From NCBI GenBank assembly GCA_035634055.1, contig DASQDR010000023.1, forward strand, positions 1-39,508: a stretch of DNA of 39,508 nucleotides, written 5' to 3'. Numbering within the stretch: the stretch's first letter is position 1; the number at the start of each line of letters is the position of its first letter. The position numbers and the translations under genes were made by a program. The notes beneath the pieces were generated by a model, which had not been told where the DNA came from, did no database searches, and saw only the letters and a program-made list of their open reading frames with translations. Shown here in pieces: positions 31,648 through 39,508 of this stretch. This stretch comes from JAICTV01 sp035634055. Lineage in GTDB: Bacteria; Planctomycetota; Phycisphaerae; Tepidisphaerales; Tepidisphaeraceae.

Positions 31648-33324
31648 ATGGCCTTGCAGGTCCAAGACGCCGCGTTTCCGAAGCTGGACGAAGCCGACAT
31701 CGCGCTGCTGCGCCCGCTGGCAACGGAGCGCGCCTACGCCGACGGCGACGTCGTCTTCCGCGCCGGCGACGCCGACATCGACCTGGTCGTGGTCGAGTCG
31801 GGCGCGATCGACATGCTCAACCCGACGGACGAAAACGCGCTGATCGTGACGCACGGGCCGGGGCAGTTCGCCGGCGACATCGACCTGCTCACGCGCCGCC
31901 CGGTGATCGTCACCGCGGTGGCGCGCGGGCCCGAGACGCGCGTGCTGCGCGTCCCCAACGCCAAGCTGCGGCGCGTGCTCAACACGGTGCCGCGGCTGGG
32001 GGAGAAGCTGCTGACCGCCTTCACCGTCCGCCGGCAGCAGCTCCAGCAGGCGGGGGTGCTGGGGATGAAGGTGGTCGGTCCCGGCACCTGCCGCGACACG
32101 ACCGTGGTGCGCGAGTTCCTGTACAAGAATTTCGTCCCCTTCACCTGGTACGACACCGAGCAGCCGGACGGTCACGTGCAGTGGCGGGCGCTTGGATCGC
32201 CGAAGAGGACGCCGGCGATCGAGTGCGGCGACGGGAAGGTGCTGCTCAACCCCACCCTGCGCGACCTGGCGCACTGCGCGGGGATCTGGCGCGACTGCCC
32301 GCAGGAGACCTTCGACCTCGCGGTGATCGGCGCGGGGCCGGCGGGGATCGCGGCGGCGGTCTACGCGGCGTCGGAGGGGCTCAACACGATCGTCCTGGAC
32401 CGCCTGGGCCCCGGCGGCCAGGCGGGCGGTTCTTCGCGCATCGAGAACTTCATCGGCTTCCCCGCCGGCCTGAGCGGCGCGGACCTGGCGACCCGCGGCG
32501 TGCTCCAGATGCTCAAGTTCGGCGCCCGCATGGCCGCCCCCGTCAGCGTCGAGCACATGGATCCCGCCCCCGACGACGGCGCGCCCCACGCCCTGCACCT
32601 GGACTGCGGCGCGACCGTCCACGCGCAGACGGTGCTGGTGGCGACCGGCGTGCGCTGGCGCAAGCTCGGCGTGCCGGGCGCGGACCGCTTCGAGCGGCAG
32701 GGCATCTACTACGCCTGCACCGCCGTCGAGGCGTACTTGCACCAGGGCCACGACGTCGCGGTGGTCGGCGCGGGCAACTCGGCGGGGCAGGCGGTCATGT
32801 TCCTGGCCGAGAACTGCGCGCGGCGCGTCCACATGCTGATCCGCCGCGAGCTCGGGCCCGGCATGAGCGACTACCTGGTCGCGCGCATCCGCAACACGCC
32901 GAACGTCACGGTGCACAACGGAGTGGAGATCGCCGAGGTACACGGGCGGGCGCACATCGACGCGGTGACGATCCGCGACCAGTCGGGCGCGACGTCGGAG
33001 CTTCCCCTGGGGGCGATCTTCGTCTTCATCGGCGCCGAGCCGCACGCGAACTGGCTGCCGGACACCGTGGCGCGCGACGAGCTGGGTTACCTGCTGACCG
33101 GGCCCGATGCGCTGAAGTCCGGGCGCTGGCCGCTCAAGGATCGCGAGCCTTGCCCGCTGGAGACGACGCTGCCGGGCGTGCTGGCGGGCGGCGACGTGCG
33201 CGCCGGCTCGACCAAGCGCGTCGGCTTCGCCGTCGGCGACGGCTCGCTGGCCGTTACCTGCTGCCACCGCCTGCGCACGGTCAGCACGACCCGCGCCGCC
33301 GCGGTTGCCGTCGCCGCCCGCTGA
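31648..33324 (+). CDS. cyclic-nucleotide-domain / thioredoxin-reductase-like flavoprotein
   Basis: A 558-residue three-module protein. Residues 1 to about 125 form a cNMP-binding-like domain; its phosphate cassette GQFAGDIDLLTRRPVIVTA lacks the usual Glu and Arg, so nucleotide binding is doubtful. Residues about 140-215 form a thioredoxin- or glutaredoxin-like fold without an active CxxC. Residues 222-540 form a TrxR-type reductase with FAD site GAGPAG (228-233) and pyridine nucleotide site GAGNSAG (374-380). At the position of the redox CxxC only one cysteine remains (C356 in YYACTAVEA), so thioredoxin reduction is unlikely. This layout is a known family of unassigned NAD(P)H-dependent flavoproteins. 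A weak RBS precedes the start. Confidence 0.88.
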   Translation: MALQVQDAAFPKLDEADIALLRPLATERAYADGDVVFRAGDADIDLVVVESGAIDMLNPTDENALIVTHGPGQFAGDIDLLTRRPVIVTAVARGPETRVLRVPNAKLRRVLNTVPRLGEKLLTAFTVRRQQLQQAGVLGMKVVGPGTCRDTTVVREFLYKNFVPFTWYDTEQPDGHVQWRALGSPKRTPAIECGDGKVLLNPTLRDLAHCAGIWRDCPQETFDLAVIGAGPAGIAAAVYAASEGLNTIVLDRLGPGGQAGGSSRIENFIGFPAGLSGADLATRGVLQMLKFGARMAAPVSVEHMDPAPDDGAPHALHLDCGATVHAQTVLVATGVRWRKLGVPGADRFERQGIYYACTAVEAYLHQGHDVAVVGAGNSAGQAVMFLAENCARRVHMLIRRELGPGMSDYLVARIRNTPNVTVHNGVEIAEVHGRAHIDAVTIRDQSGATSELPLGAIFVFIGAEPHANWLPDTVARDELGYLLTGPDALKSGRWPLKDREPCPLETTLPGVLAGGDVRAGSTKRVGFAVGDGSLAVTCCHRLRTVSTTRAAAVAVAAR

Positions 33325-33368
33325 TCTCGCGCGTGCGGGAGCGCTCTGCAAACCCTCCGGCGCGAGCG

Positions 33369-34340
33369 TTATGCCGGCGCGAGTTCCGCCGGGATGGTCA
33401 CCGGGTAATCCCGCCGCGTGCGGAAGACGAACCACATGATCGTGCCGGCGATCGCCAGCAGCACGCCGATGATCATGCTCAGGCTCCAGCCGTGGCCGAA
33501 CAGGTGCAATACCGGCGGCTCGGCGCGGAGGATCTCGAGCATGTAGCGGCTGACCCCCTCGAGCACCAGCATTAGCGCCATCACCCGCCCGGGCGGCGGG
33601 CGCAGCGTGAAGAACGCCACGCACACCGCCGCGATCAGCAGCGCCGTAATCGTGCTGTAGATCTGCGCGTTGTGCACCGGGAGCGAGCGCTCGCCGCGGG
33701 CGATGCTGGCCAGCTCGGTGTCGGCGCGCACCTCGTTGGGCGTGAGCAGCCGCGCGCGCTGCCCTGGCAGCAGGGCGGGCGCGACCAGCTCGGCCGGCGG
33801 CTTGAGCTGCCCGCTGGCGTACTGGTCCAAATAGGGGTTGCTGTGGTACGGGTAGGTGACGGCCCCGACGAAGTGCCCGTCGCACTGCGCGCCGTAGCAG
33901 CACCCGTTGAGGAAGCACCCGACGCGGCCGAACCCCAACCCGATCATCAGGCACGGGGCGATGATGTCCATGCCCAGCTTCACCGGCACGCGCCGCCAGA
34001 TCCCGTACAGCACGCACGCAGGGAACGCGAGCAGGAACCCGCCGTAGAACGTCAGACCGCCGCTGCGGATGTTGACGGCGTCGAAAAAGTTGGCCGCCAG
34101 CGACCGCGCGGGATCCGTGTACTGCGGCCAGTTCTCGATCACGTGCGACAGCCGCGCGCCGATCACGCCGGTCACCAGCGCGATCAGCCCGGCGTTGACG
34201 AAGACCTCCGGGTCGATCCCCACGCGCCGCGCCAAGAACTTCGCCAGCTCCATGGCAAGCAGGAAGCCGACGACGAGCAGCAGCCCGTAGCTATAGATCG
34301 GCAGGTTCAGGCCCGGGATGCGGAAGAGCTCTGTGAGCAT
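33369..34340 (-). CDS. lgt: prolipoprotein diacylglyceryl transferase
   Basis: Lgt moves diacylglycerol from phosphatidylglycerol to the lipobox cysteine of prolipoproteins at the inner membrane. The 323-residue, multi-helix product has the family blocks GGLTFYGGFLLAF, GRVGCFLNGCCYG (the Lgt signature with N replaced by C, seen in a subgroup) and HNAQIYSTITALL, plus the catalytic arginine of the signature. The ATG at 34340 begins MLTELFRIPGLNLPIYSYGLL, the usual start. An insertion of about 45 residues (about 185-230) separates two helices. The gene is convergent with the flavoprotein gene and shares a weak, unclear intergenic region. Confidence 0.94.
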   Translation of the reverse strand: MLTELFRIPGLNLPIYSYGLLLVVGFLLAMELAKFLARRVGIDPEVFVNAGLIALVTGVIGARLSHVIENWPQYTDPARSLAANFFDAVNIRSGGLTFYGGFLLAFPACVLYGIWRRVPVKLGMDIIAPCLMIGLGFGRVGCFLNGCCYGAQCDGHFVGAVTYPYHSNPYLDQYASGQLKPPAELVAPALLPGQRARLLTPNEVRADTELASIARGERSLPVHNAQIYSTITALLIAAVCVAFFTLRPPPGRVMALMLVLEGVSRYMLEILRAEPPVLHLFGHGWSLSMIIGVLLAIAGTIMWFVFRTRRDYPVTIPAELAPA

Positions 34341-34392
34341 AGGGTCACGGTAGGCAGCGACGAAGTGCGAACAGCGCAGGCCGGGCCGAAGG

Positions 34393-34788
34393 TCAGCGGA
34401 GCACCGGCCCGCCGCGCCCGCCACCGGCGCCGGCAGCGCCCTGCGCTTCGCCGACCACCTTCACCTGGATCGCCTGGTTGACCCGGCGGAGCAGGTCGAT
34501 GAACTCCACCTGCGCCATGTTCAGCGCCTTCACCTTGATGTTGGACACGATGCGCGACTGGAGCGACTCGAGCTGCTGCCGCTGGGCGTCGGTGACCGGC
34601 ATGCCGCTGGCCTCCTGCCGCGAGAGCGACTCGAGCTGCCGTTCGAACTCGGACATTGTGCGGTTGGCGTCGGGGTCGTCGCTGACCGCCCGCTGCGCCT
34701 GCTTGTAGCGCTCGACGGCCGGGTGCTGCGCGACGAGCTGGCCGAGCTTGTCGGCCTCCGCGATGATCTGCTGCGTATCGACGGGCAT
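34393..34788 (-). CDS. YlbF/YmcA family protein
   Basis: A 131-residue helical protein of the YlbF family (Pfam Com_YlbF). It is known best from Bacillus YlbF and YmcA, which form a complex with YaaT affecting competence, sporulation and RNase Y activity. Seen here are the amphipathic helix IIAEADKLGQLVAQHPAVERYKQAQRAV, a middle LESLSRQEASG segment and a conserved VEFIDLLRRVNQAI. The C-terminal 18 residues are Gly/Ala-rich. The ATG at 34788 has GAGG upstream. It is 52 bases upstream of lgt on the same strand, so they may be co-transcribed. The planctomycete role is not known. Confidence 0.85.
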   Translation of the reverse strand: MPVDTQQIIAEADKLGQLVAQHPAVERYKQAQRAVSDDPDANRTMSEFERQLESLSRQEASGMPVTDAQRQQLESLQSRIVSNIKVKALNMAQVEFIDLLRRVNQAIQVKVVGEAQGAAGAGGGRGGPVLR

Positions 34789-34840
34789 GGGGGTTCCTCG
34801 TTTGTCCGGCTAGTATAGGAGGGGGAGGGAGATTGGTCAC

Positions 34841-35878
34841 TTGTCCGCTGCGCCCCGTTACCACCGCCAGGCCCTGCTTCCCCAGATCGGCCCCGCCGGG
34901 CAGGACCGGCTGCGGGCCGCGCGCGTGCTGCTCGTCGGGTGCGGGGCGCTGGGGACGGTCGTGGCGGAACAGGTCGTCCGCGGGGGGGTCGGACACCTGC
35001 GCCTCTGCGACCGTGACGTCGTCGAGCTGACCAACCTCCAGCGCCAAACCCTCTTCGAGGAGTCCGACGCCGCCAGCGGGTTACCCAAAGCGGTCGCCGC
35101 CGCCCGGCGGCTCGGCGCGGTCAACGGGGAAGTCTCCATCGACGGGCGCCCGCTCGACGTCCACGCCGGCAACGTCGAGGAGCTCGCGCGCGGCTTCGAC
35201 CTCATCATCGACGGCACCGATAACGTCGAGACGCGCTACCTGCTCAACGATGTCGCGATGAAGCACAAGATCCCCTGGGTCTACGGCGCGTGCGTCGGCA
35301 CGACTGGGCGGGCGATGGGGATTCTGCCCGGCAAGTCTCCTTGCCTGCGCTGCCTGTTCCCCGAGCCGCCGGCGCCGGGGGAACTGCCCACCTGCGACAC
35401 GGCCGGCGTGCTGGCGCCGGCGGCGGCGATCGCCGCTTCGCTGGAGGTCGTCGAGGCGATGAAGATCCTCGTCGCCGACCCGTCCGCCGCCACCACGCTC
35501 ATCTCGTTCGAGCTGTGGCCGATGCGCTTTCGCGCGATCTCGACCGAGGGCGCGCGCCGCCAGGAGTGCGAAACGTGCGGGCAGCGCGCGTTCCGGTTCC
35601 TGGAGTCCACCGCTGCCGCCAGCGCCGCGGCCGTGCTGTGCGGGCGCGACACCGTGCAGGTTCGCCCCGCTTCCAACGCGGCCGCGCTGGACCTTCCCGC
35701 CGCCGCGGCGCGGCTCGTGTCGGCCGGCACGGTGCAGCAATCTGACTTCTTCGTGCGCTGCGACCTCGTGCACGAAAGGGTGTCGATCACGCTCTTCCCG
35801 GATGGCCGCGCACTCGTCCATGGCACGCGCGACCCCGCCGCCGCCCGCTCGATTTACGCCCGATATATCGGCGTTTGA
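34841..35878 (+). CDS. ThiF/MoeB-family E1-like adenylyltransferase
   Basis: E1-like enzymes adenylate the C-terminal Gly-Gly of ThiS/MoaD-type carriers so that sulfur can be loaded. The 345-residue product has the nucleotide loop GCGALG (33-38), the NLQRQ motif, D124/N128 in DGTDNVETR, and two zinc CxxC pairs (C168/C171 and C243/C246). The candidate active cysteine C185 lies in TCDTAGVL. A C-terminal region of about 90 residues (from about 252) resembles the tail of other ThiF-type proteins. The TTG at 34841 is the start: the family N-terminus RYHRQALLPQIG begins six codons in and GGAGGGA is upstream. It heads the sulfur/cysteine gene set. Confidence 0.9.
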   Translation: MSAAPRYHRQALLPQIGPAGQDRLRAARVLLVGCGALGTVVAEQVVRGGVGHLRLCDRDVVELTNLQRQTLFEESDAASGLPKAVAAARRLGAVNGEVSIDGRPLDVHAGNVEELARGFDLIIDGTDNVETRYLLNDVAMKHKIPWVYGACVGTTGRAMGILPGKSPCLRCLFPEPPAPGELPTCDTAGVLAPAAAIAASLEVVEAMKILVADPSAATTLISFELWPMRFRAISTEGARRQECETCGQRAFRFLESTAAASAAAVLCGRDTVQVRPASNAAALDLPAAAARLVSAGTVQQSDFFVRCDLVHERVSITLFPDGRALVHGTRDPAAARSIYARYIGV

Positions 35879-35939
35879 CGATTCTCGGGGGGAATTTGAA
35901 ACGACCCATGTACCCCTGTAGCATTGGCAGGAATTGCCC

Positions 35940-36902
35940 GTGAGCCTCACCTACCCGCAGCAAACCTCGCCCCGGATCGGCTCATCGGTGCTGGATCTTG
36001 TCGGCAACACGCCGCTGCTGTCGTTCAAGCGGATCGGTCAGCACCTCGCGCCCGGCGTGCGCGTGCTGGCCAAGGCGGAATGGTACAACCCGGGCGGCAG
36101 CGTGAAGGACCGCGCGGCGCTGGCGATGATCCTCGACGGCGAGCGCCGCGGGCTGCTGACGCGCGACAAGCGCATCATCGACGCCACCAGCGGCAACACC
36201 GGCATCGCCTACGCGATGATCGCCGCCGAGCGCGGCTACAAGCTCACGCTCGCCATGCCGCGCAACGCCAGCATCGAGCGCAAGCAGAGCCTGACCGCCT
36301 ACGGCGCTGAGCTGATCCTCACCGACCCGCACGAGAGCACCGACGGCGCTCAGCGGCTCGTCAAGCAGATGGTCCAGGACAATCCCCGCAAGTACTTCTA
36401 CCCCGACCAGTACAACAACGACGCCAACTGGCGCGCCCACTACGACACCACCGCGCCGGAGATCTGGCGGCAGACGGACGAGGCCATCACCCACTTCGTC
36501 ACCGGCATGGGCACCAGCGGCACGTTCATGGGAACGACGCGCCGACTGAAGGAATGCAACCCGTCGATCCAGTGCATCAGCATGCAGCCCGACGGCCCGC
36601 TGCACGGGCTGGAGGGGATGAAGCACATGGCCAGCGCGCTGGTGCCGGGCATCTACGACGCCGGCCTGGCGGACGAGAACGTGGAGGTTTCCACCGACGA
36701 CGCCCACGCCATGTGCGTTCGCCTGGCGCGCGCGGAGGGCTTGCTCGTCGGCGTCTCGTCGGGCGCGAACCTGGTCGCAGCGATGCAGGTCGCGGCGCGG
36801 CTGAAGGAGGGCGTCGTCGTCACCGTCTTCTGCGACTCGGCATCGAAGTACCTGTCCGAGAGCTTCTGGTCCGGCACCGGGGACGCGGAGATCTGGCCGT
36901 GA
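35940..36902 (+). CDS. cysM: cysteine synthase, CysM-type (PLP-dependent)
   Basis: A 320-residue PLP-dependent beta-replacement enzyme. It shows the substrate loop VGNTPLL, the PLP lysine K56 in NPGGSVKDR, the phosphate loop SGNTGIA (84-90) and GMGTSGTFMG. A GTG at 35940 is preferred to a TTG two codons earlier because AGGA sits seven bases upstream of the GTG and only one base before the TTG. The stop codon overlaps the start of the JAMM gene by four bases. This exact neighbour set (ThiF, cysteine synthase, JAMM) marks the enzyme as likely to use protein-bound thiocarboxylate instead of free sulfide, as shown for mycobacterial CysM. The gene symbol rests on this context. Confidence 0.88.
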   Translation: MSLTYPQQTSPRIGSSVLDLVGNTPLLSFKRIGQHLAPGVRVLAKAEWYNPGGSVKDRAALAMILDGERRGLLTRDKRIIDATSGNTGIAYAMIAAERGYKLTLAMPRNASIERKQSLTAYGAELILTDPHESTDGAQRLVKQMVQDNPRKYFYPDQYNNDANWRAHYDTTAPEIWRQTDEAITHFVTGMGTSGTFMGTTRRLKECNPSIQCISMQPDGPLHGLEGMKHMASALVPGIYDAGLADENVEVSTDDAHAMCVRLARAEGLLVGVSSGANLVAAMQVAARLKEGVVVTVFCDSASKYLSESFWSGTGDAEIWP

Positions 36903-37387
36903 GCGACGCTACCGCGATCCCGCCCCTGGTCCTCGCGCCGCAGCAGTACCGGCAGATCGAACAGGAAGGCGCCGCCGCCTTCCCAAACGAGTGCTGCGGC
37001 ATCATCTACGGCCACGAGCGCCGCGACGATGGCGGGCAGGTGCGACGCCTGGTCACCCGGCTCGAGCCGGTCACCAACGCCTTCGAGGCCGGCGAGCGGT
37101 ACCACCGATTCTCCATTAGCCCCGAGGCGCTGATGCGGGCGGAGAAAAGTGCCGGGGAGGCGGGCGAGCTGGTGCTCGGCTTCTACCACAGCCACCCCGA
37201 CCACCCCGCCCGCCCCAGCGAGTACGACCGCGCCCACGGCTGGCCGTTCTACAGCTACGTCATCGTCTCGATCATGCAGCGCGTCCCGGCCGCCATGACG
37301 AGCTGGGTGCTCGATGACCAAACGGAGCAGTTCGAGGAACAGGCCATCGTGACGGCAGCCGGCGAGCAGGCAGCGAGGCACGCCTGA
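36899..37387 (+). CDS. JAMM/MPN (M67) metallopeptidase, Mec-like
   Basis: Zinc peptidases of this type remove the cysteine residue from the carrier adduct made by CysM. The 162-residue product has an intact JAMM motif: E31 in NECCG, H97 and H99 in FYHSHPDHP, and S107/D110 in RPSEYD with the expected spacing. Starting at GTG 36899 gives a four-base overlap with cysM (GTGA), so translation is coupled. It is a stand-alone MPN domain with no extra module. By analogy with Mycobacterium Mec, it would hydrolyse CysO-cysteine; no carrier gene was found nearby. Confidence 0.9.
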   Translation: MSDATAIPPLVLAPQQYRQIEQEGAAAFPNECCGIIYGHERRDDGGQVRRLVTRLEPVTNAFEAGERYHRFSISPEALMRAEKSAGEAGELVLGFYHSHPDHPARPSEYDRAHGWPFYSYVIVSIMQRVPAAMTSWVLDDQTEQFEEQAIVTAAGEQAARHA

Positions 37388-37391
37388 GCAG

Positions 37392-37416
37392 CTCGCTCGC
37401 CGCACGATCGAGCGAG
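37392..37416 (+). terminator. hairpin after the JAMM gene
   Basis: CTCGCTCG (37392-37399) pairs with CGAGCGAG (37409-37416), five bases past the JAMM stop codon. No U-tract follows. A possible -35 TTGCCC (37420-37425) and -10 CATGAT (37443-37448) with a 17-base spacer lies immediately behind it, which would start a separate cysK transcript. Both are tentative. Confidence 0.4.
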
Positions 37417-37517
37417 GTGTTGCCCCAAAAGGTCGATGTGCCCATGATCATCGGCCGTCGTCCCCTGGCTGAGGTGGACGCGCCCCGACGAGCATCGTTG
37501 CACGGAAAGGTCAACTA

Positions 37518-38480
<963 letters not shown>

Positions 38481-38485
38481 CCCCT

Positions 38486-38722
38486 ATGCCCCGCGTAGAA
38501 ATTGCGGATGTCCCAGACGACGTCTACACCGAGCTGGAAGCGCGCGCACGGCAGAACGGGAAATCCGTCGGGGAGCAGGCGGCGGATTACCTTCGACAAG
38601 CCTTGGCCGAAGAAGCCGCCGAGGCCCGCTTGCTGGCCGAGATCCGACGGGAGCGGGAAGCGCTCAACGTGTGGGTCACGGACGCGGACCTTGGGCAGGC
38701 CAAGCACTGGGGCCGCGAGTGA
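38486..38722 (+). CDS. VapB/FitA-like ribbon-helix-helix antitoxin
   Basis: A 78-residue protein. The N-terminal part (PRVEIADVPDDVYTELEARARQNGKSVGEQAADYLRQAL) is a ribbon-helix-helix DNA-binding domain of the FitA type. The C-terminal tail (EAARLLAEIRREREALNV...-like) would bind the toxin. GAGGAG lies nine bases before the ATG at 38486. Its stop overlaps the toxin start by four bases (GTGA). It likely represses the promoter of its own transcript and neutralises the PIN protein. It is located five bases after cysK, so transcription from the cysteine gene cluster is likely. Confidence 0.85.
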   Translation: MPRVEIADVPDDVYTELEARARQNGKSVGEQAADYLRQALAEEAAEARLLAEIRREREALNVWVTDADLGQAKHWGRE

Positions 38723-39123
38723 TCGTGGCCGATGACAACCTCGTCATCTATACCGTTCTGAAGGGCGAGCACACGCGCGCCGCCGAGGCGGTTCGCGCGA
38801 AGCACCGGCGTTGGCTGGTGCCGGGGCTGTTCACCTCTGAACTGCTCAGCGCCCTGACAAAGTACCTTCGCGACGGCAGCCTCTCCCGGGACGCCGCCGT
38901 CCGCGCCTACCGCCGTGGCACGTCGCTGGTCACCTTTGCGATGCAACGTTCGGACCCCGTTGCCGTCCTGAACCTTTGCGCAAGATCCGATTGCTCCTCG
39001 TACGACGCCAAATACGTGGCGCTGGCGATGTCGCAGAACGTCCCGCTGGTGACAGCGGACCAGCAGCTGATCCAAGCGTTTCCAGAACAAGCGATCGACT
39101 TCAGGTCGTTCGCGCGAGGCTAA
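38719..39123 (+). CDS. vapC: VapC-type PIN-domain toxin
   Basis: A 134-residue PIN endoribonuclease. The acidic metal-binding residues are present: D5 (or D6) in VADDNLVIY, E41 in TSELLSAL, D96 in SYDAKYVALA and D114 in VTADQQL. A GTG at 38719 is the start, giving a GTGA overlap with the antitoxin stop and the expected MIVADDN-like beginning. VapC toxins cleave tRNA or rRNA; the target is not deducible. Only one base lies between its stop and the cysC ATG, so it appears to be embedded in the sulfur operon. Confidence 0.9.
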   Translation: MIVADDNLVIYTVLKGEHTRAAEAVRAKHRRWLVPGLFTSELLSALTKYLRDGSLSRDAAVRAYRRGTSLVTFAMQRSDPVAVLNLCARSDCSSYDAKYVALAMSQNVPLVTADQQLIQAFPEQAIDFRSFARG

Positions 39124-39124
39124 A

Positions 39125-39508
39125 ATGGCAGAACAAAAAGCAACCAACGTTACCTGGCACGAAGGCTCCGTCACCCGGGAGGAGCGCGAGCGGCTGCTCG
39201 GGCAGAAGGGCGTCACCGTCTGGATGACCGGGCTGAGCGCGTCGGGCAAGTCCACCATCGCGGTCATCCTCGAGCAGATGCTGCTGCACCAGAAGAAGCA
39301 CGCCTACCGCCTTGACGGCGACAACATCCGCATGGGGCTGAACAAGAACCTCGGGTTCAGCGCCGAAGACCGCGCCGAGAACATCCGCCGGATCGGCGAG
39401 GTGGCCAAGCTGTTCACGGATGCCGGCGTGATCGCGATCACCAGCTTCATCAGCCCGTACAAGAAGGACCGCGACCTCGTGCGCGCCGCGAGCAAGCCGG
39501 GCGAGTTC
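39125..39508 (+). CDS. cysC: adenylylsulfate kinase (5' part, cut by window end)
   Basis: CysC phosphorylates APS to PAPS in sulfate activation. The 128 codons present contain the P-loop GLSASGKST (36-44), RLDGDNIRMGL, and FSAEDRAENIRRIGEVAKLF with ITSFISPYKKDRDLVR. All are typical of the family, which is usually about 190-210 residues when stand-alone. The ATG at 39125 has GAGG about seven bases upstream, inside the end of vapC. The gene runs off the window, so a fusion to CysN cannot be excluded, though CysNC fusions place CysC at the C-terminus. Confidence 0.93.
   Translation, partial: MAEQKATNVTWHEGSVTREERERLLGQKGVTVWMTGLSASGKSTIAVILEQMLLHQKKHAYRLDGDNIRMGLNKNLGFSAEDRAENIRRIGEVAKLFTDAGVIAITSFISPYKKDRDLVRAASKPGEF

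Noticed and set aside
31474..34017. Minus-strand open frame of 847 codons
   Set aside because: It is antisense to the flavoprotein gene and reads through heptamer array E as a repetitive C-terminus. The sense frame has clear FAD and NAD motifs.
33369..34340. Lgt with Tyr where E. coli has His103, and Cys for Asn in the signature
   Set aside because: I recall FYGG and GRxGCFLNGCCYG as common in a subgroup of bacterial Lgt proteins, so these are probably normal variants.

Overview
The window reads as chromosomal DNA of a high-GC planctomycete, most likely a Phycisphaerae/Tepidisphaerales-type bacterium. The grounds are three exported proteins with PEP-CTERM-like C-termini, a subtilase whose N-terminus carries the planctomycete LEPR-XLL-like motif, many secreted esterases and glycosidases, and many short intergenic repeats. 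The genus cannot be fixed from sequence alone. No phage, transposase, integrase or CRISPR array is visible. High GC makes long antisense open frames common; these were ignored.

Layout. 1-365: palindromic and tandem repeats plus a terminator. 366-4316 (-): two paralogous PEP-CTERM exported proteins of unknown function, the second with a consensus promoter and a classical terminator. 4619-13255 (-): purB, a receiver/ATPase fusion, an exported dienelactone-hydrolase-like enzyme, a hypothetical gene, scpA, a YihY/BrkB membrane protein and a TPR-plus-trypsin exported protease. 13588-16786 (+): rpsL, rpsG and serS; fusA and tuf do not follow. 16863-18088: a small PEP-CTERM protein and a RbsD/FucU mutarotase. 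18096-22903 (-): a TlpA-like thioredoxin, a CLC chloride protein with CBS domains, tRNA-Leu(CAA) and a clan GH-A glycosidase. 22976-25828 (+): an SGNH esterase and a subtilase with a propeller-like C-terminus. 26013-27455 (-): tRNA-Ala(TGC) with a rhamnogalacturonan-acetylesterase-like gene 11 nt behind it. 27625-29135: a small exported protein and gap. 29476-33324 (+): two translationally coupled signalling proteins (a pseudo-receiver and a GGDEF diguanylate cyclase), then a cNMP-domain/thioredoxin-reductase-like flavoprotein. 33369-34788 (-): lgt and a YlbF-family gene. 34841-39508 (+): a sulfur/cysteine cluster.

The sulfur cluster is the most coherent system. An E1-like ThiF/MoeB protein, a CysM-type cysteine synthase overlapping a JAMM metallopeptidase, a second cysteine synthase (CysK) and adenylylsulfate kinase (CysC, cut by the window end) together match a protein-bound-sulfide route to cysteine, like the CysO/CysM/Mec system of actinobacteria. 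No ThiS/CysO-type carrier gene is present. A complete VapBC-type toxin-antitoxin pair sits inside this cluster, between cysK and cysC, with operon-tight junctions.

The most unexpected non-coding signal is a set of five intergenic arrays (near 10.9, 14.0, 15.3, 29.3 and 31.5 kb), all built on an exact 7-bp period but with different heptamers. Two of them are folded into inverted-repeat pairs. They resemble the heptanucleotide STRR repeats known from filamentous cyanobacteria.
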